NCBI RefSeq assembly: GCF_017976235.1
Contig: NZ_JACVHC010000004.1
Location: forward strand, 604,699 to 668,698
Source: Pseudomonas anatoliensis
GTDB lineage: Bacteria > Pseudomonadota > Gammaproteobacteria > Pseudomonadales > Pseudomonadaceae
Length of the DNA stretch: 64,000 bases
Reading direction: 5' to 3'
The notes under the pieces are model-generated. The model did no database searches. It had not been told where the DNA came from and saw nothing but the letters and a program-made list of their open reading frames with translations. Positions 16,141-25,735 of the stretch are shown piece after piece. How positions within the stretch are numbered: position 1 is the first letter of the stretch; each line of letters begins with the position of its first letter. The translations under genes were made by a program, and so were the position numbers.

Positions 16141-16164
16141 CGCTCATGCCCGAGGGCATGAGCG
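16141..16164. terminator. Palindromic hairpin between kdsA and eno
   Basis: CGCTCATGCCC-ga-GGGCATGAGCG, a perfect 11-bp stem 35 bases past the kdsA stop. It lacks a T run, so intrinsic termination is uncertain. Confidence 0.5.
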
Positions 16165-16199
16165 ACAAATCGTGCGGTACTTTACCGGAGAATTGAGGT

Positions 16200-17045
16200 T
16201 TACGCGGTTTCTACCGTCGGAAAACTCTTAACCAGTTCGTCCAGGGCTTTGAGCTGGGCCAGGAATGGCTCCAATTTGTCCAGACGCAAGGCGCAAGGGC
16301 CATCGCATTTGGCGTTGTCCGGATCCGGGTGAGCTTCGAGGAACAGACCTGCCAGACCTTGACTCATGCCAGCCTTGGCCAAGTCCAGAACCTGCGCACG
16401 GCGACCGCCGGCGGAGTCGGAACGACCGCCAGGCATTTGCAGCGAATGGGTCACGTCGAAGAATACCGGGTACTCGAACTGCTTCATGATGCCGAAGCCG
16501 AGCATGTCGACCACGAGGTTGTTATAGCCGAAGCTCGAACCACGCTCGCAGAGGATCAGTTGATCATTACCCGCTTCAACGCACTTGTTCAGGATGTGTT
16601 TCATTTCCTGAGGGGCGAGGAACTGGGCTTTCTTGATGTTGATGATCGCGTTGGTCTTGGCCATCGCCACAACCAGATCGGTCTGGCGCGACAGGAAGGC
16701 CGGCAACTGGATGATGTCGCAGATCTCGGCGACGACCGCGGCCTGTTCAGGCTCGTGGACGTCGGTGATGATCGGCACGCCAAAAGCCTGCTTGATGTCC
16801 TGGAAGATGCGCATGCCCTCTTCCAGGCCAGGACCGCGATACGAGGTCACAGAAGAACGGTTGGCCTTGTCGAAACTGGCCTTGAACACGTAAGGGATAC
16901 CGAGTTTTTCGGTGACCTTCACATACTCTTCGCAAACCTGCATGGCCATGTCACGGCTTTCCAGCACGTTCATGCCGCCGAACAGCACCATGGGTTTGTC
17001 GTTGGCAATCTCGATGTCGCCGACGCGGATGATCTTCTGTGCCAT
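16200..17045 (-). CDS. kdsA: 3-deoxy-D-manno-octulosonate 8-phosphate synthase
   Basis: Condenses phosphoenolpyruvate with arabinose 5-phosphate to Kdo-8-phosphate, the precursor of the LPS inner core. The 281-residue TIM-barrel enzyme contains the family motifs FKASFDKANRSS, TDVHEP, PAFLSRQTDLV, CERGSSFGYNNLVVDM and DVTHSLQMPGG. It starts five bases after the pyrG stop codon and is cotranscribed with it; eno lies downstream. pyrG-kdsA-eno is a conserved Pseudomonas cluster. Confidence 0.97.
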   Translation of the reverse strand: MAQKIIRVGDIEIANDKPMVLFGGMNVLESRDMAMQVCEEYVKVTEKLGIPYVFKASFDKANRSSVTSYRGPGLEEGMRIFQDIKQAFGVPIITDVHEPEQAAVVAEICDIIQLPAFLSRQTDLVVAMAKTNAIINIKKAQFLAPQEMKHILNKCVEAGNDQLILCERGSSFGYNNLVVDMLGFGIMKQFEYPVFFDVTHSLQMPGGRSDSAGGRRAQVLDLAKAGMSQGLAGLFLEAHPDPDNAKCDGPCALRLDKLEPFLAQLKALDELVKSFPTVETA

Positions 17046-17050
17046 CGGGG

Positions 17051-18682
17051 TTACGCCTTCTTCTGGTGTTGAGCCAACGCTGCTTTGACGAAGCCGCTGA
17101 ACAGCGGATGGCCATCACGTGGTGTCGAGGTGAACTCAGGGTGGAACTGGCAAGCGACGAACCATGGATGATCCGGTGCTTCAACCACTTCAACCAGTGC
17201 AGCATCGGCGGAGCGACCGGAAATCTTCAGGCCGGCCTCGATGATTTGCGGCAGCAGGTTGTTGTTCACTTCGTAACGGTGACGGTGACGCTCGACGATC
17301 ACGTCCTTGCCGTAGCAATCGTGCACTTTGGAGCCGGTTTCGAGCAGGCATTCCTGAGCGCCGAGGCGCATGGTGCCGCCCAGATCGGAGGTTTCAGTAC
17401 GCACTTCCACGGCACCGGTGGCGTCTTCCCACTCGGTGATCAGGCCGACAACCGGGTGGCCGCTGGCGCGATCGAACTCGGTGGAGTTGGCGTCTTTCCA
17501 GCCCATGACGTTACGAGCGAACTCGATGACCGCCACTTGCATGCCCAGGCAGATACCCAGGTACGGAACCTTGTTTTCGCGAGCGTACTGAACGGCAGTG
17601 ATCTTGCCTTCCACGCCGCGCAGACCGAAGCCGCCCGGTACGAGGATGGCGTCAACGCCTTCAAGCAGCGCAGTGCCCTGGTTTTCGATGTCTTCGGAAT
17701 CGATGTAGCGCAGGTTGACCTTGGTACGGTTACTGATGCCCGCATGGCTCATCGCTTCGATCAGCGACTTGTAGGCGTCCAGCAGCTCCATGTACTTGCC
17801 GACCATGGCGATGGTGACTTCGTGTTCCGGGTTCAGCTTGGCGTCAACCACAGCTTCCCACTCGGACAGATCGGCACCGCCGCATTGCAGACCGAAACGC
17901 TCGACGACGAAATCGTCCAGACCCTGCGAATGCAGAATGCCCGGGATCTTGTAGATGGTGTCGGCGTCTTCCAGAGCGATGACCGCACGCTCTTCAACGT
18001 TGGTGAACTGCGCGATCTTGCGACGCGACGAGATGTCGATCGGGTGATCGGAGCGGCAAACCAGCACGTCAGGCTGCAGGCCGATGGAACGCAGTTCCTT
18101 GACCGAGTGCTGGGTTGGTTTGGTTTTGGTTTCGCCAGCGGTGGCGATGTACGGCACCAGCGTCAGGTGCATCAGCATCGCGCGCTTGGCGCCGACTTCG
18201 AATCGCAGCTGACGGATGGCTTCGAGGAACGGTTGCGACTCGATGTCACCCACGGTGCCACCGATTTCGACCATCGCCACGTCGGCATCGCCTGCACCCT
18301 TGATGATGCGGCGCTTGATTTCGTCGGTGATGTGCGGAATCACCTGGATGGTTGCACCCAGGTAGTCACCACGGCGCTCTTTGCGCAACACGTGCTCGTA
18401 AACACGGCCGGTGGTGAAGTTGTTGTTCTGGGTCATGGTCGTGCGGATGAACCGCTCGTAGTGGCCCAGGTCCAGGTCGGTTTCGGCGCCGTCGTGGGTG
18501 ACGAACACTTCACCATGCTGGAACGGGCTCATGGTGCCCGGGTCGACGTTGATGTACGGATCCAGCTTAAGCATGGTGACCTTAAGCCCCCGCGCCTCCA
18601 GGATAGCCGCCAATGAAGCCGAGGCAATGCCTTTCCCCAATGAAGAAACAACACCGCCCGTGACGAATATGTAGCGCGTCAT
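17051..18682 (-). CDS. pyrG: CTP synthase
   Basis: Makes CTP from UTP with ATP and glutamine. The 543-residue protein has the N-terminal synthetase domain (TGGVVSSLGKGIASASL, IEIGGTVGDIES) and the C-terminal class I glutamine amidotransferase (GGFGLRG oxyanion region, LGICLGMQ with the nucleophile Cys, HPEFTS near the end). It begins the pyrG-kdsA pair. The 274-bp region upstream to tilS has no gene and probably holds its promoter. Confidence 0.97.
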   Translation of the reverse strand: MTRYIFVTGGVVSSLGKGIASASLAAILEARGLKVTMLKLDPYINVDPGTMSPFQHGEVFVTHDGAETDLDLGHYERFIRTTMTQNNNFTTGRVYEHVLRKERRGDYLGATIQVIPHITDEIKRRIIKGAGDADVAMVEIGGTVGDIESQPFLEAIRQLRFEVGAKRAMLMHLTLVPYIATAGETKTKPTQHSVKELRSIGLQPDVLVCRSDHPIDISSRRKIAQFTNVEERAVIALEDADTIYKIPGILHSQGLDDFVVERFGLQCGGADLSEWEAVVDAKLNPEHEVTIAMVGKYMELLDAYKSLIEAMSHAGISNRTKVNLRYIDSEDIENQGTALLEGVDAILVPGGFGLRGVEGKITAVQYARENKVPYLGICLGMQVAVIEFARNVMGWKDANSTEFDRASGHPVVGLITEWEDATGAVEVRTETSDLGGTMRLGAQECLLETGSKVHDCYGKDVIVERHRHRYEVNNNLLPQIIEAGLKISGRSADAALVEVVEAPDHPWFVACQFHPEFTSTPRDGHPLFSGFVKAALAQHQKKA

Positions 18683-18956
18683 GAAAAACCCTAGAAGTCT
18701 GCGTTAAAGCGGTACGAGCCGCCGGGGAAAGCGAAGGAAGGCCGAAGCCCCCGATCACCTGCATTAATCACAGTGCACCTTTCAAAAAAACCGCCGCGTT
18801 GGGACAGACCGGCAGATGAAACACCGGTACGTTGCTCGCTACACATTTTTTGGAATCGCCCAGCAAAGACTGCTTGGTAATCGGCAACTCCTGCAATTCA
18901 GGCGAATCCACAGAAGTTGTATCAAGAAGGGAGCGTAGTCTACCGGAATGCCCCTT

Positions 18957-20285
18957 TCATCTCAAACCTAGATCTTCGTCCGTTGGCTGCCAATGCAATT
19001 TCCAGCCGTCCTGCACATTGCCATCAAGGCCCGGCAGGTTCGCCACTGCGAGCAATTGTTCACCGCGAAACAGCAGCGGCAATCTGCCACGCACGAAGCC
19101 CGGCACCGCACGCTCGTTGAGTAAGCGTTTGAGATCACGATGGCCACGATCGGCCAGATGCATCACTTCGCCGCCCCGACGGTAAGCAATGCGAAGCGGC
19201 CCACAAGGCGTCTGGCCACTGAGCACGACGCAGCCGTTATCGGACAAGCGTAGCGGTGATGTCGGGGTGTGCCACTCGCCGCCGATCACTGGCGCACGCA
19301 GCCAGTCGCCGCTCAGCCACCAGAGACGACCGGCGCTGCGGTGCAACTCGCCATCGGCCAGACGCCAGACCGGCGATGCATCGTGGGCGGCTTCGCACAG
19401 ATTCGTCCAACCCGACCAATGGTCAGTGTCAGGCAGCCGAGTCAATGGTTCGAGCCAATGGCTCAATGCATTTCGCTGACGGGCGGGAGACAGCTCCGCC
19501 AAGGGTGCCAATTCCAGCGACGGCACGCCCAGCCAGTCGAAATCAGTTGAGACTTTGGCGTGCGCCAGATCGATCTTTGCCAGCTCATCCAGCAAGCCTT
19601 GCGCTTCACGCAGATGCGCGGCGCTACGGGCCATGCTGGCTTGCGCTTGCGGCCAGCGCCCGGTCAGCAGCGGCACGATCTGATGACGCAGGTAATTGCG
19701 CGAAAACTGCCGATCTTCGTTTGAGGGGTCTTCGATCCATTGCAGCTGGTGCGCCGCGGCGTAGGCTTCAAGCTCTGCGCGAGTGACGTCGAGCAAAGGC
19801 CGAACCAACGTGCCCTGACCCAACGGACGTTGCGCCGGCATTGCCGAAAGCCCGCGCACGCCGGCACCGCGCAACAGACGAAACAACAGGGTTTCCGCCT
19901 GATCGTCGCGGTGTTGCCCGGTCAGCAAAACGTCATTGGCATGGGTTACCGCACCGAACACCGAATAACGCGCATCCCGCGCCGCCCGCTCCAGACTCGC
20001 GCCCGGTTGCACCTTTACCCGCTCCACTTGCAACGCAATACCCAACGCATCGCAGACCGACTGGCAATGTTCCGGCCAGGCATCGGCCGCAGCCTGGAGG
20101 CCGTGATGGATGTGGATGGCGCTTAGCGTAGGGAGAGAGTCGGTTTTGGCGAGATTGGTTAGTAGATGCAGGAGGACAGTTGAGTCGAGGCCGCCGGAGA
20201 AAGCGACGCGCCAGTTCCTGGCATTGCGCCAGGCTGCAAGATTGAGCAGTAGCCGGGATGGCAAATCACTTTTCGAAGGATTCAT
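18957..20285 (-). CDS. tilS: tRNA(Ile)-lysidine synthetase TilS
   Basis: Modifies the wobble C34 of the tRNA-Ile CAU anticodon to lysidine, turning Met identity into Ile. The 442-residue product has the PP-loop SGGLDS (30-35), LLTGQHRDDQAETLLFRLLRG, the central TilS domain, and the C-terminal substrate-binding domain (GEVMHLADRGHRDLKRLLNE). A REP pair lies between it and accA. Confidence 0.95.
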   Translation of the reverse strand: MNPSKSDLPSRLLLNLAAWRNARNWRVAFSGGLDSTVLLHLLTNLAKTDSLPTLSAIHIHHGLQAAADAWPEHCQSVCDALGIALQVERVKVQPGASLERAARDARYSVFGAVTHANDVLLTGQHRDDQAETLLFRLLRGAGVRGLSAMPAQRPLGQGTLVRPLLDVTRAELEAYAAAHQLQWIEDPSNEDRQFSRNYLRHQIVPLLTGRWPQAQASMARSAAHLREAQGLLDELAKIDLAHAKVSTDFDWLGVPSLELAPLAELSPARQRNALSHWLEPLTRLPDTDHWSGWTNLCEAAHDASPVWRLADGELHRSAGRLWWLSGDWLRAPVIGGEWHTPTSPLRLSDNGCVVLSGQTPCGPLRIAYRRGGEVMHLADRGHRDLKRLLNERAVPGFVRGRLPLLFRGEQLLAVANLPGLDGNVQDGWKLHWQPTDEDLGLR

Positions 20286-20311
20286 AAAGATTGATCGCTT
20301 CTCAAAGATCC

Positions 20312-20394
20312 CTGTAGGAGCTGCCGCAGGCTGCGATCTTTTGATCTTGAAAAAACCAGATCAAAAGATCGCAGCCTGCGGCAGCTCCTACACA
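20312..20394. repeat. REPIN, family A
   Basis: CTGTAGGAGCTGCCGCAGGC...GATC arm and its inverted copy around a short spacer (TTGATCTTGAAAAAACCAGA). It lies between accA and tilS and ends 15 bases before the accA stop codon. Confidence 0.92.
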
Positions 20395-20408
20395 GGCAAC
20401 GAGTTCGG

Positions 20409-21356
20409 TTAGAGACCGTAGCTCATCAGTCGATCATAACGGCGCTTGAGCAGCGCTTCGTTGTCGAACTTCTTCAGCATCGCCAGTTGCGAGCTCAGCT
20501 CCGCACGGATCGACGCCGCAGCGGCTGCCGGGTCACGATGCGCGCCGCCCAATGGCTCGCCAATCACCTTGTCGACAATGCCCAGGCCTTTCAGACGCTC
20601 GGCGGTGATGCCCATCGCTTCGGCGGCATCCGGCGCTTTTTCAGCGGTTTTCCACAGAATCGAGGCGCAACCTTCCGGCGAAATTACCGCGTAGGTCGAA
20701 TACTGCAACATGTTCAACTGATCGCAAACGCCGATCGCCAATGCGCCCCCGGAACCACCCTCACCGATGACGGTGGCGATGATCGGAGTTTTCAGACGCG
20801 ACATGACACGCAGGTTCCAGGCGATCGCTTCGCTCTGGTTGCGCTCTTCAGCGTCGATGCCAGGGTAGGCACCCGGGGTGTCGATGAAGGTCAGGATCGG
20901 CATTTTGAAACGCTCGGCCATCTCCATCAGACGGCAAGCCTTGCGGTAGCCTTCCGGACGCGGCATGCCGAAGTTGCGGCGAACCTTCTCGCGTACTTCA
21001 CGACCCTTCTGGTGACCGATGATCATCACTGGCTGGTCGTCCAGACGGGCAATACCGCCAACGATTGCAGCGTCGTCGGAGAAATGACGGTCGCCGTGCA
21101 GTTCGTCGAACTCGGTGAAGATGTGTTCGATGTAGTCCAGGGTGTACGGACGCTTCGGGTGACGCGCCAGACGCGCGATCTGCCAGCTGGTCAGCTTGCC
21201 GAAGATGTCTTCGGTCAGCGTTTTGCTCTTGTCCTGCAGGCGGGAGATCTCATCGCCGATATTCAGCGAATTGTCATTACCGACCAAGCGCAACTCTTCG
21301 ATCTTGGCTTGCAGGTCGGCGATCGGCTGTTCGAAATCTAGAAAATTCGGGTTCAT
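20409..21356 (-). CDS. accA: Acetyl-CoA carboxylase carboxyltransferase subunit alpha
   Basis: Half of the carboxyltransferase that transfers the carboxyl group from biotin to acetyl-CoA, giving malonyl-CoA for fatty acid synthesis. The 315-residue product has FEQPIADLQAKIEELR at the start, GDRHFSDDAAIVGGIA, TFIDTPGAYPGIDAEERNQS, and the oxyanion-hole region GEGGSGGALAIGV. ATG 21356 (MNPNFLDFE) fits the family. dnaE lies directly upstream, a conserved dnaE-accA neighbourhood. Confidence 0.97.
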   Translation of the reverse strand: MNPNFLDFEQPIADLQAKIEELRLVGNDNSLNIGDEISRLQDKSKTLTEDIFGKLTSWQIARLARHPKRPYTLDYIEHIFTEFDELHGDRHFSDDAAIVGGIARLDDQPVMIIGHQKGREVREKVRRNFGMPRPEGYRKACRLMEMAERFKMPILTFIDTPGAYPGIDAEERNQSEAIAWNLRVMSRLKTPIIATVIGEGGSGGALAIGVCDQLNMLQYSTYAVISPEGCASILWKTAEKAPDAAEAMGITAERLKGLGIVDKVIGEPLGGAHRDPAAAAASIRAELSSQLAMLKKFDNEALLKRRYDRLMSYGL

Positions 21357-21495
21357 AGGCGTCCGTCTTGGGTCGTGTCCCAAATGAGCTTGGGCCGGCC
21401 GGTTGTCTATTCGCGCCCTACCTTAAGGGAGAGGCGCGCTGAGGTCGAGATTAAAAATTCAGGTTGCGGGCAAGTGCAATGATGGCACCTGCCGG

Positions 21496-24400
21496 TCAAC
21501 GGTATTGGAGGAAGACGTTGTCTCGCCCGAACTGGTCACGCAGGGCTTGAATCAAGGCATCCGCCGGATCGATTCGCCAGGTCTCGCCGAACTGCAGCAA
21601 GGTCTTCGCATCAGGGCTGGTGTACTCCATGGTGATCGGGCACGCCCCGCGATGACGCTTGAGCAGATCACCCAACCAGCGTAGCTGATCGCCTTTGAGA
21701 TCCTGTGTCTGCAACTTCAGACGCAGGCTCTCGGCGAGGTTGGTGCGCGCATCTTCCATGCTCATCACCCGCTTGACCCGCAGGCGCAGGCCACCGGAGA
21801 AGTCGTCGTTACTGACTTCGCCTTCGACCACCACCATCGCGTCGGTCTGCAGCAGCGACTGCGCCGAGTGGAACGCCTCGGCAAACAGCGATGCCTCGAT
21901 CCGCCCGGAGCGGTCGTCGAGGGTGATGAAACCCATCTTGTCGCCCTTCTTGTTCTTCATCACCCGCAGGGCAATGATCATCCCCGCCACGGTTTGCGTA
22001 TCGCGCGCCGGTTTCAGGTCGATGATGCGCTGACGGGCGAAACGGCGAATTTCGCCTTCGTATTCGTCAATCGGGTGGCCGGTCAGATACAGGCCCAAAG
22101 TGTCTTTCTCACCCTTGAGACGCTCCTTGAGGGTCAGCTCCTTGGCCTTGCGATGCACCGCATAAACATCGGCGTCTTCCTCGACGAACAGCCCGCCAAA
22201 CAGATCGGCGTGGCCACTGTCGCGGGTACGGGCGGTCTGTTCGGCTGACTTGATTGCCTCTTCCATCGCCGCCAGCAGCACGGCGCGGTTACGGTCGATG
22301 TTGGCTTGATAAGCCTTTTGTTCGTCGTGGAAATACGGACCGAGACGATCCAGCGCACCGCTGCGGATCAAGCCATCAAGGGTGCGCTTGTTGATGCGTT
22401 TGAGATCGACGCGGGCGCAGAAGTCGAACAGATCCTTGAACGGCCCCGCCTGACGCGCCTCGGTAATTGCTTCTACCGGGCCTTCGCCGACGCCTTTGAT
22501 TGCGCCGAGACCATAGACGATGCGGCCGTCGTCGTTCACCGTGAACTTGAATTCCGAAGTGTTCACATCCGGCGCGTCGAGACGCAGCTTCATGGTGCGA
22601 ATTTCTTCGATCAAGGTCACGACCTTGTCGGTGTTGTGCATATCCGCCGACAACACCGCCGCCATGAACGGCGCCGGGTAATGCGTCTTCAGCCAAGCGG
22701 TCTGGTACGAGACCAGGCCGTAAGCGGCGGAGTGAGACTTGTTGAAGCCGTAACCGGCGAATTTTTCCACCAGGTCGAAAATGTTACCGGCCAGATCCGC
22801 ATCGATATTGTTGGTCTTGCAACCCTCAATGAAACCGCCGCGCTGCTTGGCCATTTCTTCGGGTTTTTTCTTACCCATGGCTCGACGCAGCATGTCCGCA
22901 CCACCGAGGGTGTAACCGGCCATGACCTGGGCAATCTGCATCACCTGTTCCTGATACAGGATGATGCCGTAGGTCGGCGCCAATACCGGCTTGAGGCCTT
23001 CGTACTGGTAGTCCGAGTGCGGGTACGCGAGTTCGGCGCGACCGTGCTTACGGTTGATGAAGTCGTCAACCATGCCTGACTGCAGCGGGCCCGGACGGAA
23101 CAGGGCCACCAGTGCAATAAGGTCTTCCAGGCAGTCGGGCTTGAGCTTTTTGATCAGCTCTTTCATGCCGCGTGACTCGAGCTGGAACACCGCCGTGGTT
23201 TCGGCTTTTTGCAGTAGCTGATAGGTCGGCTTGTCGTCCAGCGGGATGAACGCAATGTCCAGCGGCGGCTGATCGACCTTGGCGCGGTCGCGGTTGATGG
23301 TCTTCAACGCCCAGTCGATGACCGTCAGGGTTCGCAGGCCGAGGAAGTCGAACTTCACCAGACCGGCAGCCTCGACGTCGTCCTTGTCGAACTGGGTTAC
23401 CAGACCGTCGCCGGCCTCGTCGCAATAGATAGGCGAGAAGTCAGTCAGCTTGGTCGGCGCGATCACCACACCACCGGCGTGTTTACCGACGTTACGCACA
23501 ACGCCTTCGAGCTTGCGCGCCATCTCCCAGATTTCCGCGGCTTCTTCATCGACCTTGATGAAATCGCGCAGGATCTCTTCCTGTTCGTAGGCTTTTTCCA
23601 GGGTCATGCCGACTTCGAACGGAATCATCTTCGACAGACGATCCGCCAGGCCATACGACTTGCCCTGCACCCGCGCCACGTCACGCACCACAGCCTTGGC
23701 GGCCATGGAACCGAACGTGATGATCTGGCTTACCGCGTTGCGGCCGTATTTCTCGGCCACGTAGTCAATGACCCGGTCACGCCCGTCCATGCAGAAGTCG
23801 ACGTCGAAGTCGGGCATCGATACCCGTTCCGGGTTAAGGAAACGTTCGAACAGCAGGTCATATTCCAGCGGATCGAGGTCGGTGATCTTCTGCACATAGG
23901 CCACCAGCGAGCCGGCACCCGATCCACGGCCCGGGCCTACCGGTACACCGTTGCTCTTGGCCCACTGGATAAAGTCCATAACGATCAGGAAGTAACCGGG
24001 AAAGCCCATCTGGATGATGATATCCAGCTCGAAATTCAACCGGTCGACGTAGACCTGACGCTTGGCTTCGTAATCTTCGGTGGTGTCTTTTGGCAACAAA
24101 ACCGCCAGCCGTTCCTCCAGACCATCGAAGGACACCTTGCGGAAATACTCGTCGATGGTCATGCCATCGGGAATCGGGAAGTTGGGCAAAAAGTGCGTGC
24201 CCAGTTTTACATCGATGTTGCAGCGCTTGGCGATCTCGACGGTGTTTTCGATTGCGTCGGGAATGTCGCTGAACAGCTCGGCCATTTCCTCGGCGCTTTT
24301 GAGGTATTGCTGATCGCTGTAATTCTTTGAGCGCCGAGGATCGTCGAGGGCACGGCCTTCACCGATGCACACCCGGGTTTCGTGGGCGGCGAAATCTTCC

Positions 24401-25017
24401 TGCTTGATGAAGCGCACATCGTTGCTCGCCACCAGCGGCGCGCCGAGCTTGTCGGCCAGGGCCACGGCACCGTGCAACTGTTCTTCATCGTTAGGGCGAC
24501 TGGTGCGCTGGATTTCCAGGTAGAAGCGGTCCGGGAACACCGACATCCACTCACGCGTCAGGGCCTCGGCTTCGGCCGGGTTGCCACTGATCAGCGCCAT
24601 ACCGATCTCGCCCTCTTTGGCGGCGGAGAGCATGATCAGGCCTTCATTCGCCTCGGCAACCCACTCACGCTCGATGATGATCATGCCGTTGCGCTGGCCT
24701 TCGATGAAGCCGCGCGAGATCAACTCGGTGAGGTTGCGATAGCCCTTGGCGTTCATCACCAGCAGGCTGAGCCGGCTCAGGGGCGCGTCCGGATCCTTGT
24801 TCGACAGCCACAGGTCGGCGCCGCAGATCGGCTTGATGCCTGCGCCCATGGTGTTTTTATAGAATTTGACCAGGGAACACATGTTGTTCTGATCAGTGAC
24901 CGCAACCGCCGGCATGTTCATGGCGGTCAGCGCCTTGACCAGCGGCTTGATCCGTACCAGCCCGTCGACCAGGGAGTATTCAGTGTGCAGGCGTAGATGA
25001 ACGAATGAAGCCGGCAT
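21496..25017 (-). CDS. dnaE: DNA polymerase III subunit alpha
   Basis: Catalytic subunit of the replicative polymerase. The 1173-residue protein has an N-terminal PHP domain (FVHLRLHTEYSLVDG), the C-family polymerase core with catalytic aspartates in PDFDVDFCMDGRD, GPGRGSGAGSLVAY, AGYGFNKSHSAAYG, a helix-hairpin-helix region near GLIRSGALDRLG, and an OB-fold near 975-1060. Length is normal for DnaE1. It follows rnhB in the leftward series and precedes accA. Confidence 0.97.
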   Translation of the reverse strand: MPASFVHLRLHTEYSLVDGLVRIKPLVKALTAMNMPAVAVTDQNNMCSLVKFYKNTMGAGIKPICGADLWLSNKDPDAPLSRLSLLVMNAKGYRNLTELISRGFIEGQRNGMIIIEREWVAEANEGLIMLSAAKEGEIGMALISGNPAEAEALTREWMSVFPDRFYLEIQRTSRPNDEEQLHGAVALADKLGAPLVASNDVRFIKQEDFAAHETRVCIGEGRALDDPRRSKNYSDQQYLKSAEEMAELFSDIPDAIENTVEIAKRCNIDVKLGTHFLPNFPIPDGMTIDEYFRKVSFDGLEERLAVLLPKDTTEDYEAKRQVYVDRLNFELDIIIQMGFPGYFLIVMDFIQWAKSNGVPVGPGRGSGAGSLVAYVQKITDLDPLEYDLLFERFLNPERVSMPDFDVDFCMDGRDRVIDYVAEKYGRNAVSQIITFGSMAAKAVVRDVARVQGKSYGLADRLSKMIPFEVGMTLEKAYEQEEILRDFIKVDEEAAEIWEMARKLEGVVRNVGKHAGGVVIAPTKLTDFSPIYCDEAGDGLVTQFDKDDVEAAGLVKFDFLGLRTLTVIDWALKTINRDRAKVDQPPLDIAFIPLDDKPTYQLLQKAETTAVFQLESRGMKELIKKLKPDCLEDLIALVALFRPGPLQSGMVDDFINRKHGRAELAYPHSDYQYEGLKPVLAPTYGIILYQEQVMQIAQVMAGYTLGGADMLRRAMGKKKPEEMAKQRGGFIEGCKTNNIDADLAGNIFDLVEKFAGYGFNKSHSAAYGLVSYQTAWLKTHYPAPFMAAVLSADMHNTDKVVTLIEEIRTMKLRLDAPDVNTSEFKFTVNDDGRIVYGLGAIKGVGEGPVEAITEARQAGPFKDLFDFCARVDLKRINKRTLDGLIRSGALDRLGPYFHDEQKAYQANIDRNRAVLLAAMEEAIKSAEQTARTRDSGHADLFGGLFVEEDADVYAVHRKAKELTLKERLKGEKDTLGLYLTGHPIDEYEGEIRRFARQRIIDLKPARDTQTVAGMIIALRVMKNKKGDKMGFITLDDRSGRIEASLFAEAFHSAQSLLQTDAMVVVEGEVSNDDFSGGLRLRVKRVMSMEDARTNLAESLRLKLQTQDLKGDQLRWLGDLLKRHRGACPITMEYTSPDAKTLLQFGETWRIDPADALIQALRDQFGRDNVFLQYR

Positions 25018-25046
25018 AGTGATCCTGTCCAGTTACAGAGAGACAA

Positions 25047-25075
25047 CAAGGCCCGGATTGTACCGGGCCTTGAAC
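25047..25075 (-). terminator. Hairpin between rnhB and dnaE
   Basis: CAAGGCCCGG-loop-CCGGGCCTTG, a perfect 10-bp stem, followed on the minus strand by TTGTCTC. The T run is poor, so it probably attenuates readthrough from the lpx series into dnaE. Confidence 0.55.
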
Positions 25076-25093
25076 AAAACATCAGCCTTGCGA

Positions 25094-25735
25094 CTAAACC
25101 TGCGTCAGACCTTCCAGTGCCTCATAAGCCTGACGCACCGGGGCGAACGAGCGCCGGTGGATCGGCGTCGGGCCCAAGCGAACCAACGCTTCCAGATGAA
25201 CGGGCGTCGGGTAGCCTTTATGGCCGCCGATACCGTAACCCGGATAGATCAACTCGAATGCGGCCATTTCGCGGTCACGACTGACCTTGGCCAGAATCGA
25301 TGCCGCCGCAATGGCTGGAACCTTGCCATCGCCCTGCACCACCGCTTCGGCGCGCATGGGCAAGTGCGGGCAGCGATTGCCGTCGATCATCGCCAGTTTC
25401 GGCTGAATGTGCAGCCCGGCCACCGCGCGCTGCATGGCCAGCATGGTCGCGTGCAGAATGTTCAGCTCGTCGATTTCTTCGACTTCGGCGCGGGCGATGC
25501 ACCAGCTCAGGGACTTCTCGATGATCTCGTCATAAAGCTTTTCACGCTTGGCTTCGGTGAGTTTCTTCGAGTCATTGAGACCGAGAATCGGCCGGTTCGG
25601 ATCAAGGATCACCGCCGCCGTCACCACCGCACCGCACAACGGGCCACGACCGACTTCATCGACGCCAGCGACCAGTTCTTCAACTTCGGCAACCAGAGTG
25701 AAATCCAGGCCCATCTGCATAACTTTCTTGCTCAT
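25094..25735 (-). CDS. rnhB: Ribonuclease HII
   Basis: Cleaves RNA in RNA-DNA hybrids, including single ribonucleotides, and starts ribonucleotide excision repair. The 213-residue product has the first catalytic pair in AGVDEVGRGPL, GLNDSKKL, the Asp in AMIDGN and ASILAKVSRDREM. ATG 25735 overlaps the lpxB stop (ATGA); internal ATGs a few codons later (MQMGLDF) are possible starts. Confidence 0.95.
   Translation of the reverse strand: MSKKVMQMGLDFTLVAEVEELVAGVDEVGRGPLCGAVVTAAVILDPNRPILGLNDSKKLTEAKREKLYDEIIEKSLSWCIARAEVEEIDELNILHATMLAMQRAVAGLHIQPKLAMIDGNRCPHLPMRAEAVVQGDGKVPAIAAASILAKVSRDREMAAFELIYPGYGIGGHKGYPTPVHLEALVRLGPTPIHRRSFAPVRQAYEALEGLTQV

Noticed and set aside
17039..18616. A 525-codon rightward reading frame
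   Set aside because: Antisense to pyrG over its whole length, with no domain or ribosome binding site.
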